From Plectonema radiosum NIES-515 (lineage in GTDB: Bacteria > Cyanobacteriota > Cyanobacteriia > Cyanobacteriales > Nostocaceae): a DNA stretch of 34,967 nt. Position 1 is the stretch's first letter. Each line of letters opens with the position of its first letter. A program made the position numbers and the translations under genes. The stretch covers positions 1 through 34,967 of the forward strand of contig NZ_JAOWRF010000135.1 of assembly GCF_025753815.1 (NCBI RefSeq), written 5' to 3'. The notes below the pieces were generated by a model, which worked only from the letters and a program-made list of their open reading frames with translations, made no database searches and had not been told where the DNA came from. This document shows positions 25,922-34,671 of this stretch, piece by piece.

Positions 25922-26461
25922 ATGCAAAAAAAGAGGAAAACTCAAGCATCAAAGTTAACAATGGGATTAGCAATCAGTTTTCTCAGTGCGATCGCTAATA
26001 CTGGTATAGCTAATCAAATAGTCTTAGCCCAAGCAACCAAGCAACAAAAGTGTGATATTTCTGTTTATGTCACCGACAAAGATCCCCAAGGATTAAATGT
26101 GCGAAATGGCGCAAGTTCCAATAACATAATTTTAGGAAAAGTACCTGGTAACGAGACAGTTCAAATCGTCGCTACTTCCGGAAGTTGGGCACAGATAAAA
26201 AATATCGGTAGCGGTTTTAAAGGAACTGGTTGGGCATATTTACCAAACTTAGGCATATCGACGCGGGGCTACAATACAAATGGCGTAAATATTTACACCA
26301 GCACTAATCCAACAAGTCGTAAATTAGGCAAAGTTCCCCCTAATACCAGTGTTAAATTATTAGGCTGCCAGGGACAATGGGCGCAAGTAGAATATAAAGG
26401 TATTAAGGGTTGGTTGGCTAGGCTTGACCAATGTGGTGCAGCCCTTACCAGTTGTTCTTAA
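25922..26461 (+). CDS. Exported protein with two SH3-like domains
   Basis: 179 residues. A basic N-terminus and a hydrophobic segment (about 12-36, ending VLAQA) make a signal peptide. Two bacterial SH3 repeats follow: about 46-112 (GLNVRNGASSNNIILGKVPGNETV, WAQIKNIG, GWAYLPNL) and about 118-175 (GVNIYTSTNPTSRKLGKVPPNTSV, WAQVEYKGIKGWLA). Four cysteines (two near the domain-two strand and C-terminus) may form disulphides. Such domains usually bind the cell wall or peptides in the periplasm. No partner gene adjoins it. ATG at 25922, GGAG 9 bases upstream. Confidence 0.8.
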   Translation: MQKKRKTQASKLTMGLAISFLSAIANTGIANQIVLAQATKQQKCDISVYVTDKDPQGLNVRNGASSNNIILGKVPGNETVQIVATSGSWAQIKNIGSGFKGTGWAYLPNLGISTRGYNTNGVNIYTSTNPTSRKLGKVPPNTSVKLLGCQGQWAQVEYKGIKGWLARLDQCGAALTSCS

Positions 26462-26539
26462 AATTAAAATTCTTACCCCAGCTGCCAACAAACAGGGGGA
26501 GCAACGCACTTTATCGACAATTTGGGTCTAAAACCCCGT

Positions 26540-26700
26540 CCTGAAAGTACTGGTTTACCGAGATTTCTGCTACAATGTAGGTAGTCGCCATAGGGCATTG
26601 GGAGACTTGAAACGGACGTGCAGAGACTGTAAGACTACTTAGTAGCAAGTTTCGGTGAAGCGCCAACAAATCCTCGCTCATGAAAGGACGAGCAGGTATG
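26540..26700 (+). ncRNA. Candidate HEARO/omega-RNA (IscB-associated) remnant
   Basis: A plus-strand segment with features I associate with the cyanobacterial HEARO RNA upstream of iscB: GCCATAGGGCATTGGGAGAC, ACTTG (26605-26609) pairing CAAGT (26646-26650), a CTAC-TTA-GTAG hairpin (26635-26645), GTGAAGCGCC and a terminal CTCG...CGAG hairpin (26673-26692). An ATG (26698) follows at once and opens with MSKIR, an IscB-like start, but stops after 17 codons where a dispersed repeat begins. If right, it is an orphan guide RNA whose nuclease gene is gone. The identification is from memory of the motif; the 5' limit is a guess. Confidence 0.45.
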
Positions 26701-26720
26701 TCAAAAATACGCATTGAATT

Positions 26721-26775
26721 TAGCCCGTGCAGACGGGCTTTGTTCTTATAGCCCCACCCTGGAAGGGTTCGAGGG
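26721..26775. repeat. Two-palindrome cassette (AGCCC family)
   Basis: Palindrome AGCCCGTGCAGACGGGCT, linker TTGTTCTTATAGCC, then a second imperfect palindrome CCACCCTGGAAGGGTTCGAGG. It has the same slot order as the copy at 34672-34725 with different palindrome sequences. Confidence 0.7.
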
Positions 26776-26841
26776 ATTAAATGCATTATTTGAGGAATAA
26801 CCCAAGCCAAATTATCTAAACGCATTAACCAATTAATTTTT

Positions 26842-27042
26842 TTAACACAAAGCAACACCCGCATTACCGAGTTCTCCTCTGAGATATTTTTTTGATAAAC
26901 TCGATACTAAATCTGGCGATAAATTGTGCTTATCAAAATCCAGTGCTGGCATTGTTTGCCAGCAGTTGCGGCAAAAGTAGTAAACTTGGGAACCGCGTAT
27001 ATGTCGTAAAAGTAATCCAGAACAGCAAGGACAGTTATTCAT
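26842..27042 (-). CDS. Small zinc-ribbon protein
   Basis: 66 residues. C4-x-x-C7 (really CPCC) near the start and CRNC at about 29-32 make a four-cysteine zinc ribbon, followed by WQTMP and a charged helical tail. It resembles small proteins common in cyanobacteria whose function I do not know. ATG at 27042. The neighbours give no functional clue. It is too short and differs too much to be a TnpB or IscB fragment. Confidence 0.65.
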   Translation of the reverse strand: MNNCPCCSGLLLRHIRGSQVYYFCRNCWQTMPALDFDKHNLSPDLVSSLSKKYLRGELGNAGVALC

Positions 27043-28164
27043 GATTTGTCAAACTTATAATCATAAAGGTGTAAATTGTAAATTAGAGCAATCACCTATG
27101 CAACAGCAAATCAAGTAAGTTGCTTGAAATAAAGTTAAATATTCACTTCATTTAAGTCCACCTACTTAGCTCTTTTTTCAGAATAACGATCAAATTTGAG
27201 GAACTTGTGAGGAAAAGTTGATTTTTTATAAAGATTTGTAAATGTAACTTCTTAATTAAAGACATGGAAAATGCCGCTGAATTGATTGTGCTGCTCTTTT
27301 TGCTTGGCACTTGATGCTACTTGAGGCAATGCGAATGTCATCTCGGCTAAGTTTGTGTCTGTGGATGCAGGTTTTTCTGCCCTAACCCCCTGAAAAAAGC
27401 TTTCGAGTAAAATCAGTCAACATTTATCTTACATAGTTTTGTTAATCTAGATAAATTATTCATTTTTTTGTTGTAGCTTTTATAACGAATAGAAAAATAC
27501 CACTTTAGATACTCTGTTAAAGCTTGAGGCAAGTAAACTTTTGTGTATATACTCCGCTTTTAGCTGTGTTGCCTCGGCTAGACTGGGCAACATGTCATAT
27601 AATCTATGGCAATAAAGCCGTAGATTACAAACCTTTGAGTATTTATAGCTAGCATTAGCATCAAAGGGTATTATATAAGGGTAATTATCATTATAAAAAC
27701 GCTTTTTTTGCCTTTATTTGAAAAAAAATTGTGGATAGAGAAATTGGACATTTCCTAACTTTATTCAATAAACATTTTTTGCAAATGATTCTTTATACCT
27801 TGCTCTCAAGTGGGAAATTACCTGATAAATCAACGTGAGAAAATGTAATCTTAATTACCATAAAAATCTGTTGCAAATTTAACTTTTGTCCAGAATACAT
27901 TAGTGATTTTTAAACTGTTGATTAACACAACTTATGCATGAAAGCAACAAGTAATAACTCAGGTAGAATAAAATTAAAAGCAGATAAGTTGCTCAAGCTG
28001 ATAAAAAAAGTGAAGAATTAATGTTATTTTTTCTTGACTGTGGACTTTAGAATATTTCCTTAGTTGCTGAAGACAATTTTCTATTAAAGTGAGAACAAAC
28101 CCATAGATTAGAAGAATGCGAATTTGCCGAAAAAACATCCTGGATTTAAAATATAGAGGTATCA
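27043..28164. other. Large A/T-rich intergenic region
   Basis: 1.1 kb with no convincing protein gene. A 16-codon frame at 27264-27314 starts MENAAELIVLLFLLGT but has no other support. Two adjacent hairpins at 27567-27627 are the main structure. Promoters for the divergent zinc-ribbon and LabA-like genes must lie here; the long leader of the latter could be regulated. Confidence 0.6.
27567..27627. other. Two adjacent hairpins, candidate small RNA
   Basis: TGTTGCC (27567-27573) pairs with GGCAACA (27586-27592). Directly after, TAATCTATGGC (27600-27610) pairs with GCCGTAGATTA (27617-27627) with one T-G pair and an AATAAA loop. It is isolated in non-coding DNA; strand unknown. Confidence 0.4.
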
Positions 28165-28851
28165 ATGACTATTACTACTTTTAACAAAGAAACAAATCAA
28201 GATAAAATACTCAAGGAAAAACCACGTAGGCAAGGGCAACCCCTTATGAACACTGGTGTCGAAAGTGAAAACACCAATAAACCAAACACTTCAGTTGACC
28301 AATTGATTTGCAATAGATCAAATCGCGGTCGAGTGGCGATTTTTATTGATGGCTCAAACTTATTTCATACAGCATTGCAACTCGGCATTGAAATTGACTA
28401 TGCTAAATTACTCTGCCATTTAACTCAAGATGCAAGATTATTGCGTGCTTTCTTTTACAGTGGAATGGAGCGCGGCAATGACAAGCAACAGGGTTTTCTC
28501 TTCTGGATGCGTCGCAATGGTTATCGCGTAGTCACCAAAGAGCTAATTTCGCTTCCAGATGGTTCTAAAAAATCAAATCTGGATGTAGAAATTGCTGTAG
28601 ATATGATAACTTTATCACCCTACTACGATACTGCCGTCTTAGTCGGTGGACATGGAGATTTGGCTTATGCGGTTAATGCTTTGAGCTACAAAGGAGTTCG
28701 GGTTGAAGTCGTCAGCTTGCGCGGAATCAGTAGCGACAGCTTAATTGATGTTGCTGACTGCTTCATTGACCTCGATAGCATTAAACAAGATATTCAAAAA
28801 GCTCCTCATTCTGGCTATAATTACCGATCGCTCTCAAACTCCAGCCTTTAA
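28165..28851 (+). CDS. LabA-like NYN-domain protein
   Basis: 228 residues. A polar, probably disordered N-terminus (1-54) precedes an NYN/DUF88 domain (about 56-205): VAIFIDGSNLFH (Asp62, Asn65), KKSNLDVEIAVDMI (Asp140, Asp146) and VGGHGDLAYAV (Asp165). These are the acidic metal-site residues of PIN-like NYN nucleases, and they look intact. LabA in Synechococcus feeds back on the circadian kaiBC promoter; relatives have unknown roles and may cleave RNA. GAGG lies 7-10 bases before the ATG. It stands alone after a 1.1-kb non-coding stretch. Confidence 0.82.
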   Translation: MTITTFNKETNQDKILKEKPRRQGQPLMNTGVESENTNKPNTSVDQLICNRSNRGRVAIFIDGSNLFHTALQLGIEIDYAKLLCHLTQDARLLRAFFYSGMERGNDKQQGFLFWMRRNGYRVVTKELISLPDGSKKSNLDVEIAVDMITLSPYYDTAVLVGGHGDLAYAVNALSYKGVRVEVVSLRGISSDSLIDVADCFIDLDSIKQDIQKAPHSGYNYRSLSNSSL

Positions 28852-29162
28852 AAAGCAATAAAAATTTATCGTGCCCTGCCTGAAGGCGATCGCAATTGTA
28901 GTCTTAATGGGTCAGATATTGGCGGGAAAAATTTCAACCTAACTAAGTAGCTCAACGATAATTAGGAGTGCGATCGCACTCCTCGCGAATTTGAATCTAA
29001 TCGAAAAATTTATTGCCAAAATACTCTAATTGTGCATATAAACAAGTTGATTGTAAGTGCGATCGCGGAGTGACTCTGTAAGAGTATCGGCTGTTTACTA
29101 AAATTGCCGCTTGAGCGTTTTCCTTAGTAAAATGACAAGCGCCTTAATCTCTGTGTAGCCAG
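28852..29162. other. Intergenic region with a 20-bp perfect palindrome
   Basis: 311 bp rich in HIP1 sites. AGGAGTGCGATCGCACTCCT (28964-28983) is a perfect palindrome centred on HIP1, lacking a U-run. No gene seen. The promoter of the two-component pair must lie in its right part. Confidence 0.6.
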
Positions 29163-29873
29163 ATGGACATTTTAATTGTCGAAGATGAACTAGAAATCGC
29201 TCAATTAATCCAACTTTCTTTAGAAAAAGAAGGATTTTCCTGTCGCATTAGTCGCGATGGTATAAGTGCCTTAAGGATGTTTCAAGAGCAACCACCAGAT
29301 TTAATCATCCTAGATTTAATGATTCCTGGTTTGGATGGGCTGGAAGTCTGTGCGAGAATTCGCCATAAACCTGGTGCAAAAGATCCTTATATTTTAATGC
29401 TCACCGCCAAAGGCGAGGAAATTGATCGCGTAATTGGCTTATCTACTGGTGCTGATGATTACATGGTAAAACCATTCAGCCCCAGAGAGTTAGTTGCTAG
29501 AGTCAGAGCGCTATTACGACGTAGTTTCCGCCAAGGGGGACAAAATCAGGTGTACCGTACACAAAATTTTATCGTCGATGTCGAGCAGCGCACTGCCAGC
29601 CGCCAAAAAAATTCTCAGGAATTGGAAATTTTGGACTTAACTAGCCTTGAATTTAACTTATTAAGCACCTTTGTTAGCAATCCGGGTCGAGTTTGGAACC
29701 GCAGCCAGCTAATTGACAAACTTTGGGGTGATAACTTTTTTGGTGATGAGCGGGTGGTGGATACTCATGTTGCTCGCTTGCGGAAAAAAATTGAGCCAGA
29801 CCAAGCTCACCCTAGTTTTATTAAAACTGTTGTTGGGGTAGGTTATAAATTTGAAGATCCCACTATAGTTTAG
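29163..29873 (+). CDS. OmpR/PhoB-family response regulator
   Basis: 236 residues. Receiver domain 1-120 with the acidic pair E7-D8, phospho-acceptor Asp51 (LIILDLMIPG), Thr81 (LTAKG) and Lys103 (YMVKPFSPREL). Winged-helix DNA-binding domain about 130-232: LTSLEFNLLSTFVSNPGRVWNRSQLIDKLWG and DTHVARLRKKIE...TVVGVGYKFE. Activated by the kinase encoded 6 bp downstream. Despite the PhoB-like build, nothing links it to the pst island 11 kb away, and I cannot name its regulon. Confidence 0.93.
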   Translation: MDILIVEDELEIAQLIQLSLEKEGFSCRISRDGISALRMFQEQPPDLIILDLMIPGLDGLEVCARIRHKPGAKDPYILMLTAKGEEIDRVIGLSTGADDYMVKPFSPRELVARVRALLRRSFRQGGQNQVYRTQNFIVDVEQRTASRQKNSQELEILDLTSLEFNLLSTFVSNPGRVWNRSQLIDKLWGDNFFGDERVVDTHVARLRKKIEPDQAHPSFIKTVVGVGYKFEDPTIV

Positions 29874-29879
29874 ATAAAA

Positions 29880-30986
29880 ATGGGCTTCAGGAAAATGAAA
29901 TCTTTGCCTTTGGCATCGCGTCTATTTGTCTCCCACCTAGTAGTGATGATGGTGGGGGTAGCTAGTCTGGTGACGATCAGCAAAGTTTCTTCACCCCGCT
30001 TTTTTGTTCTGCACTTGAAAAAACTAGAAGATCGAGGACTCGACTTAATCGATGTCCGTGCTGATTTGGTTGATGGATTTGAATTTGCTTGGCGCCGAAG
30101 TACTCTCTGGTCAGTCTTGGTGGGGACTACAGCAGCCGGCGGATTGAGTTACTGGGTGTCCAAACGAATTATGCAGCAATTGACCGAAATTGAACAAATC
30201 ACTCAAAAGATTGCTGCTGGTCAGCTTGATGAAAGACTACCCTTGTCTGGTATTCCCGAACTGAATCGACTCGGTGCTTCTTTTAACCGAATGGCAGCAA
30301 GTTTGGAAGGAGTAGAAGCGCGGCGCCGAGAATTAATTGGAGACATGACCCATGAACTGCGGACACCCCTAACAGTTGTGCGTGGTTACTTAGAAGAACT
30401 TGCCGATGGTGGAATTAAGCCGACTCCTGAGATTTATCAACGGTTAACAAAAGAAACTAAGCGTTTAGAAAGGTTAGTCAACGATTTGCAAGAACTTTCT
30501 AAAGCGGAAGCTGGTTATTTGCCAGTTAATATCCAACCAATGAATCTACGTCCGTTATTAGAGTCATTAGTAGAGAAATTTGCCGACCAGTTGCTAGAAG
30601 ATGGTCCAGTTTTGCGTTTAGAATGTTCATCACCACTGCCTTTTGTTTTGGCAGATATTGACCGCACAGAACAAATTTTGGTTAATTTGCTGGGGAATGC
30701 GGTGCGTTATACTCCCACAGGTTCGATTATTATTCGTGTTTGGACTGAAGAATCAAAACTTTGGATTGCAGTTATTGATACAGGCATTGGGATTGCGACC
30801 TCCGATTTACCTCATGTGTTTGAGCGTTTTTGGCGAACCGATACTTCACGCGATCGCCATTCTGGAGGAACTGGTATTGGTTTAACTATCTCCCGCAGTT
30901 TGGTGGAACTGCAAAGCGGTCAAATTGAAGTCGAAAGCGAACTGGGGTCTGGGAGTACGTTTTGTTTTTCGCTGCCTTTAGCTTAA
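29880..30986 (+). CDS. Membrane sensor histidine kinase
   Basis: 368 residues. Membrane segments about 13-34 and 76-93 enclose a short extracytoplasmic part of about 40 residues. A HAMP domain (about 95-147) precedes HisKA with GDMTHELRTPL (His158). The ATPase domain has the N box LVNLLGNAVRYTPTG (about 268-282), G1 DTGIGI, an F box FERFWRTD and G2 GGTGIGLTI. It autophosphorylates and passes phosphate to the regulator 6 bp upstream; the pair is one operon. The small sensing part suggests membrane or envelope signals, as in BaeS-like kinases. An ATG at 29895 is an alternative start. Confidence 0.92.
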   Translation: MGFRKMKSLPLASRLFVSHLVVMMVGVASLVTISKVSSPRFFVLHLKKLEDRGLDLIDVRADLVDGFEFAWRRSTLWSVLVGTTAAGGLSYWVSKRIMQQLTEIEQITQKIAAGQLDERLPLSGIPELNRLGASFNRMAASLEGVEARRRELIGDMTHELRTPLTVVRGYLEELADGGIKPTPEIYQRLTKETKRLERLVNDLQELSKAEAGYLPVNIQPMNLRPLLESLVEKFADQLLEDGPVLRLECSSPLPFVLADIDRTEQILVNLLGNAVRYTPTGSIIIRVWTEESKLWIAVIDTGIGIATSDLPHVFERFWRTDTSRDRHSGGTGIGLTISRSLVELQSGQIEVESELGSGSTFCFSLPLA

Positions 30987-31291
30987 GAAATTATTTTTCG
31001 GCACTTCACGCTGCAAATATATTTGACGATACAACTTATTGACACAAGCTAGCCACAGTCACGTCATATCCAATTGCTAGGTTAAAAGTATAGAAAATAA
31101 TGCTTCAAACTTCTCACTAATATTAGAGGTAATTACTACTTTACGCATAATTATATCATTCGTAAGCCAAATTTTCGCACAAAAAACGAAGCTGCATGTT
31201 ACGCTTCACTTCGTCTTGCTCTCTAGAAAGTCAGTATTACAGACAAATATTGTGTAATCTCTCTTTTAATTAACATACACGCTTTCTCAAT
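30987..31291. other. Intergenic region, no feature identified
   Basis: 305 bp of A/T-rich sequence after the kinase gene. A weak ACGAAG...CTTCGT pairing near 31187-31215 is the only structure noted. Confidence 0.5.
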
Positions 31292-31396
31292 ATGTCTACT
31301 TTTTTCTTTGCTGGATTTTTTGTTAGTGTACTAACTTTATTTGGTTGTCTAGCGATCGCTTACCTGTTTCCCCAAGATCATTCCCCAGGTAAGTAA
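31292..31396 (+). CDS. 34-residue single-helix membrane peptide
   Basis: ATG at 31292, TAA at 31394. Starts MSTFFFAGFFVSVLTLFGCL, continues through a hydrophobic helix to about residue 25 and ends with a short polar tail (PQDHSPGK). Size and layout are like the small subunits of photosynthetic or respiratory membrane complexes, but it matches none I can name. No good ribosome-binding site is seen. Its reality is supported by a strong intrinsic terminator 55 bp downstream on the same strand and a HIP1 octamer kept in frame. Confidence 0.6.
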   Translation: MSTFFFAGFFVSVLTLFGCLAIAYLFPQDHSPGK

Positions 31397-31450
31397 CTCA
31401 TAATACCTTTTTTTCATCACTCCCACCATATCTAATCAACTTCATTCCTG

Positions 31451-31477
31451 TGCGTCATCATGTGATGACGCATTTTT
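31451..31477 (+). terminator. Intrinsic terminator
   Basis: TGCGTCATCA pairs perfectly with TGATGACGCA (10 bp, 2-base loop) and runs into TTTTT. It is oriented to end transcription of the 34-residue peptide gene. Confidence 0.85.
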
Positions 31478-32300
31478 GCTTTATTGTCACAAATAATTCT
31501 CCTTTTTAATATTGTTGCCAATATTTCTATAATCCTTTTTGACGCTACAAGTAGCATTCAACTTGTAATCGGCATTTTTATTCCTAAAATTGTCAAATTT
31601 TATACTTATAAAAAAATGCCAAACTGGCAACAGTGATTTGTTTTTTTAGTTATCCTGGAAACTTATCAACAAAGCAACATTACAATTATTTTATACTATC
31701 AAAAAAAATATCAAGCACGATTTTATAAGCTATACTCCTTACCCTCACATTGTTTTATCAATTGTATCTAACGAATTTTCTGGTAATATTACGAAACCGG
31801 ATAGCAATAAAAACAACTATCTATTTGCTTGTAAATGAGCAAAGTGCAACCGGTGAAATCAAAGCTTGATTGGCAATTACTGATGAGGATAATTAAGTAA
31901 AAGTAATTTTTACTTAAGTTTATCTAATAATTGGATATTTTGTTATACACGGAGTAAAATCACAAAATATGTAGCAGTACTTTGTTGAAATCCCACTAAT
32001 AGTAGATAAACTTTCTGCCATAAAAACTTGAAAATTTTGATAAGAACAAGATTGATCCAGTGAAAATTATCAGTATAATTGCTAGTCTATTGAGTTATAT
32101 TCAAAATTAGGTGTAAGTACTGTTTGATATGTTTTCGGATTTCTACTAACATTTATCAAGAGATAAAAATGTATCATTGAGATCAAACTCACAAATTAAC
32201 TATCGCTGTTCAAGCAGATGAATGTCCCCCGACAAAATAATGTAATAATTTCCTCAAGGTCATTTTTGGTAAATATTAAATAGCTTAAGGAGTGCTAACA
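31478..32300. other. A/T-rich intergenic region
   Basis: About 820 bp. It contains an all-A/T-rich hairpin TTAAGTAAAA...TTTTACTTAA (31893-31917) overlapping the end of a 21-codon frame at 31836-31901 that I do not trust. The promoter of the next gene must lie near the right end. Confidence 0.5.
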
Positions 32301-32576
32301 GTGCATAAAATTCAATTAGCTTTACTTATTAGTTACCTGTTGATGACCTGCTATTTTTTTAGCAATTGGTTCAGATTTACCTTACGTCATCCCAGTTATT
32401 CACCAGAAGATAAGTTTTTATCTTTGGCAATGTTTTTCATCTCAACTGGATTATGGCCCTTACTTCTTCCCGTTTCTTGTATACAAGTGGTTAAGACACG
32501 GGAATTAGAGTTTAGCGCTGTGTTTCCTGTGATATTAGCAGCCTTTACGTTTAGTGTTTCGTTCTATTTGAGTTAA
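32301..32576 (+). CDS. Small three-helix membrane protein
   Basis: 91 residues from a GTG at 32301, chosen because AAGGAG (32287-32292) lies 8 bases upstream; the frame is open from a GTG at 32292 that overlaps this site. Hydrophobic segments at about 3-20, 43-62 and 73-90, with a polar loop RHPSYSPEDKFLS between the first two. Function unknown; I recognise no domain. It is a single gene, converging on the htrA-like gene, with a bidirectional terminator between them. Confidence 0.7.
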   Translation: MHKIQLALLISYLLMTCYFFSNWFRFTLRHPSYSPEDKFLSLAMFFISTGLWPLLLPVSCIQVVKTRELEFSAVFPVILAAFTFSVSFYLS

Positions 32577-33029
32577 ATGCATTCTTCGTTTGTGTTGTGG
32601 TATAAATTTATGCGTTTGACACAAGCTCATTGCCGAAATTTTCACTCCTTTATCTAGGGATTAAGCCGACGTGATAAATGCCTCATAAAATGGGGACAGA
32701 TACAGAGAATAGTGATCGTAGATAAAGCCAATATTCAATCAAGTTGGAATAGCTTACTATATCTGTTTATTTTACTTTCCCCCTCGCCTCATCTTTAGCG
32801 GAAAATTAGACCAACTTGCTTTTCGTCATTTGAAAGTGAGTATTTACGTTCACCTCACTACTCATCAGCCTAGAAGCCGTAACGAGACAGTCTAGGCATC
32901 TACCATCCTCATTTATACTTTACCTAATCAAGCTTTAATAACGATAAAAGCGATCGCTCTTCCATTCCAAGTGCGATCGCTTTTTAATATCTGTGCAATT
33001 TAGTCAGGACTTGATTGTTGATTACGAAT
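32577..33029. other. Intergenic region before the shared terminator and repeat
   Basis: No gene seen. GCCTAGA...TCTAGGC (about 32869-32897) can pair. The HIP1-based terminator lies at 32946-32985. Confidence 0.5.
32946..32985. terminator. Bidirectional terminator built on HIP1
   Basis: AAAAGCGATCGC (32946-32957) and GCGATCGCTTTT (32973-32984) form a perfect 12-bp stem with a T-run on the plus side and an A-run on the other, so it can act in both directions between the convergent genes. Confidence 0.75.
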
Positions 33030-33057
33030 GTAGAGACGCGAAATTTCGCGTCTCTAC
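33030..33057. repeat. Perfect 28-base GTAGAGACG palindrome
   Basis: Arms GTAGAGACGCGAAA and TTTCGCGTCTCTAC are fully complementary without a loop. It is followed by GAAAAGATGTCTA (about 33066-33078), the AGACAT outer end seen at 8527 and 11241, which overlaps the stop codon of the protease gene. Confidence 0.9.
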
Positions 33058-33075
33058 ATCTGTTGGAAAAGATGT

Positions 33076-34323
33076 CTATTGCGTTTGTTGCTGAGGGAAA
33101 GCACCAGGACGCACAGATAAATTGAGCTTTTGCCCATTGCGACGCAGTTCTAAGCGTACATCTGTGCCGATTTGACTATTTTCTACTGCCTGTTGTACAC
33201 TGGCAGAATCGGCAACTGATTGACCATTCAGTTTTTGGATCACATCACCAGCACGTATTCCCGATACTGCTGCTGGTGAATTGGGCACAACTTTCACAAC
33301 TAACACACCTTTATCTTCATTCACGGTTAAACCGCTATTGGGATCTGAGTTGATAGTTTGCTTTAACTCAGGTGTCAAAGCTTGCATCTGAATTCCCAGA
33401 TAAGGATGTTGTACTTTACCTGTAGATATCAGTTGTTGAGAAATGTGTTGCGCTGTATTGATGGGAATCGCAAAACCTAATCCTTGCGCTCCTTGAATTA
33501 TAGCTGTATTCATGCCAATTACCTCGCCACGGGCATTCAGCAGAGGTCCACCAGAGTTACCGGGATTAATTGCGGCATCTGTTTGAATATACTGTACTCG
33601 CCGGTCGGGTGCGCCAATTTGATTGCTAGTGCGTCCGGTAGCGCTGATGATGCCAGTAGTTACGGTATTATCAAGACCAAGAGGATTACCGATCGCGATC
33701 GCCCATTGTCCTGGTTGTAAGGAGTCTGAGTTACCTAATTTCAATGTTGGCAGATTTTCGGCTTGAATCTTCACAACAGCCACATCTGTTAACTCATCTT
33801 TACCCAGCACTTTACCTTGGAAGCTGCGTCCATCTTTAAGTATAACCTTTACCTTATCTGCACCATCCACCACATGGGCATTGGTCAAAATGCGACCATC
33901 AGCACCGATAATGAAACCAGAGCCTGTACCCCGTTGCACCCGGTTTTGTGGTGATGTTGGTAGTTGAGATCCAAAGAAGCGTCGGAAAGCTGGATCGTTA
34001 AATTCTTCTGGTAACTGGGTTTTTACAGTCCGGGAAGCCTCAATTCGTACCACCGCCGTACCGACATTTTGCACAACCCCGGTGATAAAATTAGGATCGG
34101 CGTTGGCAGGTAAGGGAGGGGCAGCATTTACCGGACTCACTGCCAAGGTAGATGCGCTTTGAGATATGTCTTGCTGGTGTGATGCGAAATAACCGCCGGC
34201 AAATGTCATACCCGATCCCAGCAGCACCAACGATAGATTAAAAGCTGTTTTCTTCCAAGGTGCATTAGGAGTTTTTTCAGAATAAGCGTTAAAATTATCT
34301 TTGTCTTGTGGTTGATTTTGCAT
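33076..34323 (-). CDS. HtrA/Deg-family serine protease
   Basis: 415 residues. A membrane anchor or signal segment at about 26-47, then a trypsin-like domain with His150 (LTNAHVV), Asp180 (LTDVAVVKI) and Ser257 (NPGNSGGPL), and one PDZ domain (about 305-405, [29 protein letters not shown]). This is the build of the cyanobacterial HtrA/HhoA/HhoB group, which degrade or refold damaged envelope proteins; which of the three it is cannot be said. ATG at 34323, no clear RBS. The TAG stop at 33076-33078 lies inside the end of a dispersed repeat element. Confidence 0.93.
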   Translation of the reverse strand: MQNQPQDKDNFNAYSEKTPNAPWKKTAFNLSLVLLGSGMTFAGGYFASHQQDISQSASTLAVSPVNAAPPLPANADPNFITGVVQNVGTAVVRIEASRTVKTQLPEEFNDPAFRRFFGSQLPTSPQNRVQRGTGSGFIIGADGRILTNAHVVDGADKVKVILKDGRSFQGKVLGKDELTDVAVVKIQAENLPTLKLGNSDSLQPGQWAIAIGNPLGLDNTVTTGIISATGRTSNQIGAPDRRVQYIQTDAAINPGNSGGPLLNARGEVIGMNTAIIQGAQGLGFAIPINTAQHISQQLISTGKVQHPYLGIQMQALTPELKQTINSDPNSGLTVNEDKGVLVVKVVPNSPAAVSGIRAGDVIQKLNGQSVADSASVQQAVENSQIGTDVRLELRRNGQKLNLSVRPGAFPQQQTQ

Positions 34324-34430
34324 TTGTCTGGAAAGATATAAAGATATCTAGATATAGTCTTAATCTAGATATACATTATGACGTTCCTGTGTCAGGATTG
34401 TGGCATCAGTGTTAAGAGGGTTATTTATAG

Positions 34431-34670
34431 TTTAGCCCTGGCGAATAGAATTCGCGGCTATACAGACAAAACCCACCTACGTGGGTTTAAAATCCTTGAT
34501 TTTCTCTTAGTTTAGCCCTGGCGAATAGAATTCGCGGCTACACAGACAAAACCCACCTAGGTGGGTTTAAAATCCTTGATTTTCTCTTAGTTTAGCCCTG
34601 GCGAATAGAATTCGCGGCTACACAGACAAAACCCACCTAGGTGGGTTTAAAATCCTTGGTTTTCTCTTAG
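34431..34670. repeat. Three 80-bp tandem repeats with two palindromes each
   Basis: Units at 34431, 34511 and 34591. Each has GCGAAT-AGA-ATTCGC, a CACAGACAAAA-type linker, then a palindrome; in units 2 and 3 this is the perfect AAACCCACCTAGGTGGGTTT, in unit 1 the two central pairs read CTAC. The units differ at only a few bases, so the duplication is recent. Confidence 0.92.
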
Positions 34671-34671
34671 T

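Noticed and set aside
26511-26864. Minus-strand 117-codon frame
   Set aside because: It crosses the candidate omega-RNA and a dispersed repeat, overlaps the zinc-ribbon gene and shows no domain.
26842-27042. Zinc-ribbon gene as a TnpB or IscB remnant
   Set aside because: The CPCC...CRNC ribbon sits at the N-terminus of a complete small frame and the sequence around it is unlike the transposase ribbon.
27974-28165. Minus-strand 63-codon frame before the LabA-like gene
   Set aside because: A/T-rich chance frame, no ribosome-binding site or recognisable protein.
29163-30986. Two-component pair as the PhoB/PhoR (SphRS) of the pst island
   Set aside because: It lies 11 kb away behind unrelated genes, and its kinase lacks the N-terminal PAS-like region of SphS; nothing in the sequence ties it to phosphate.
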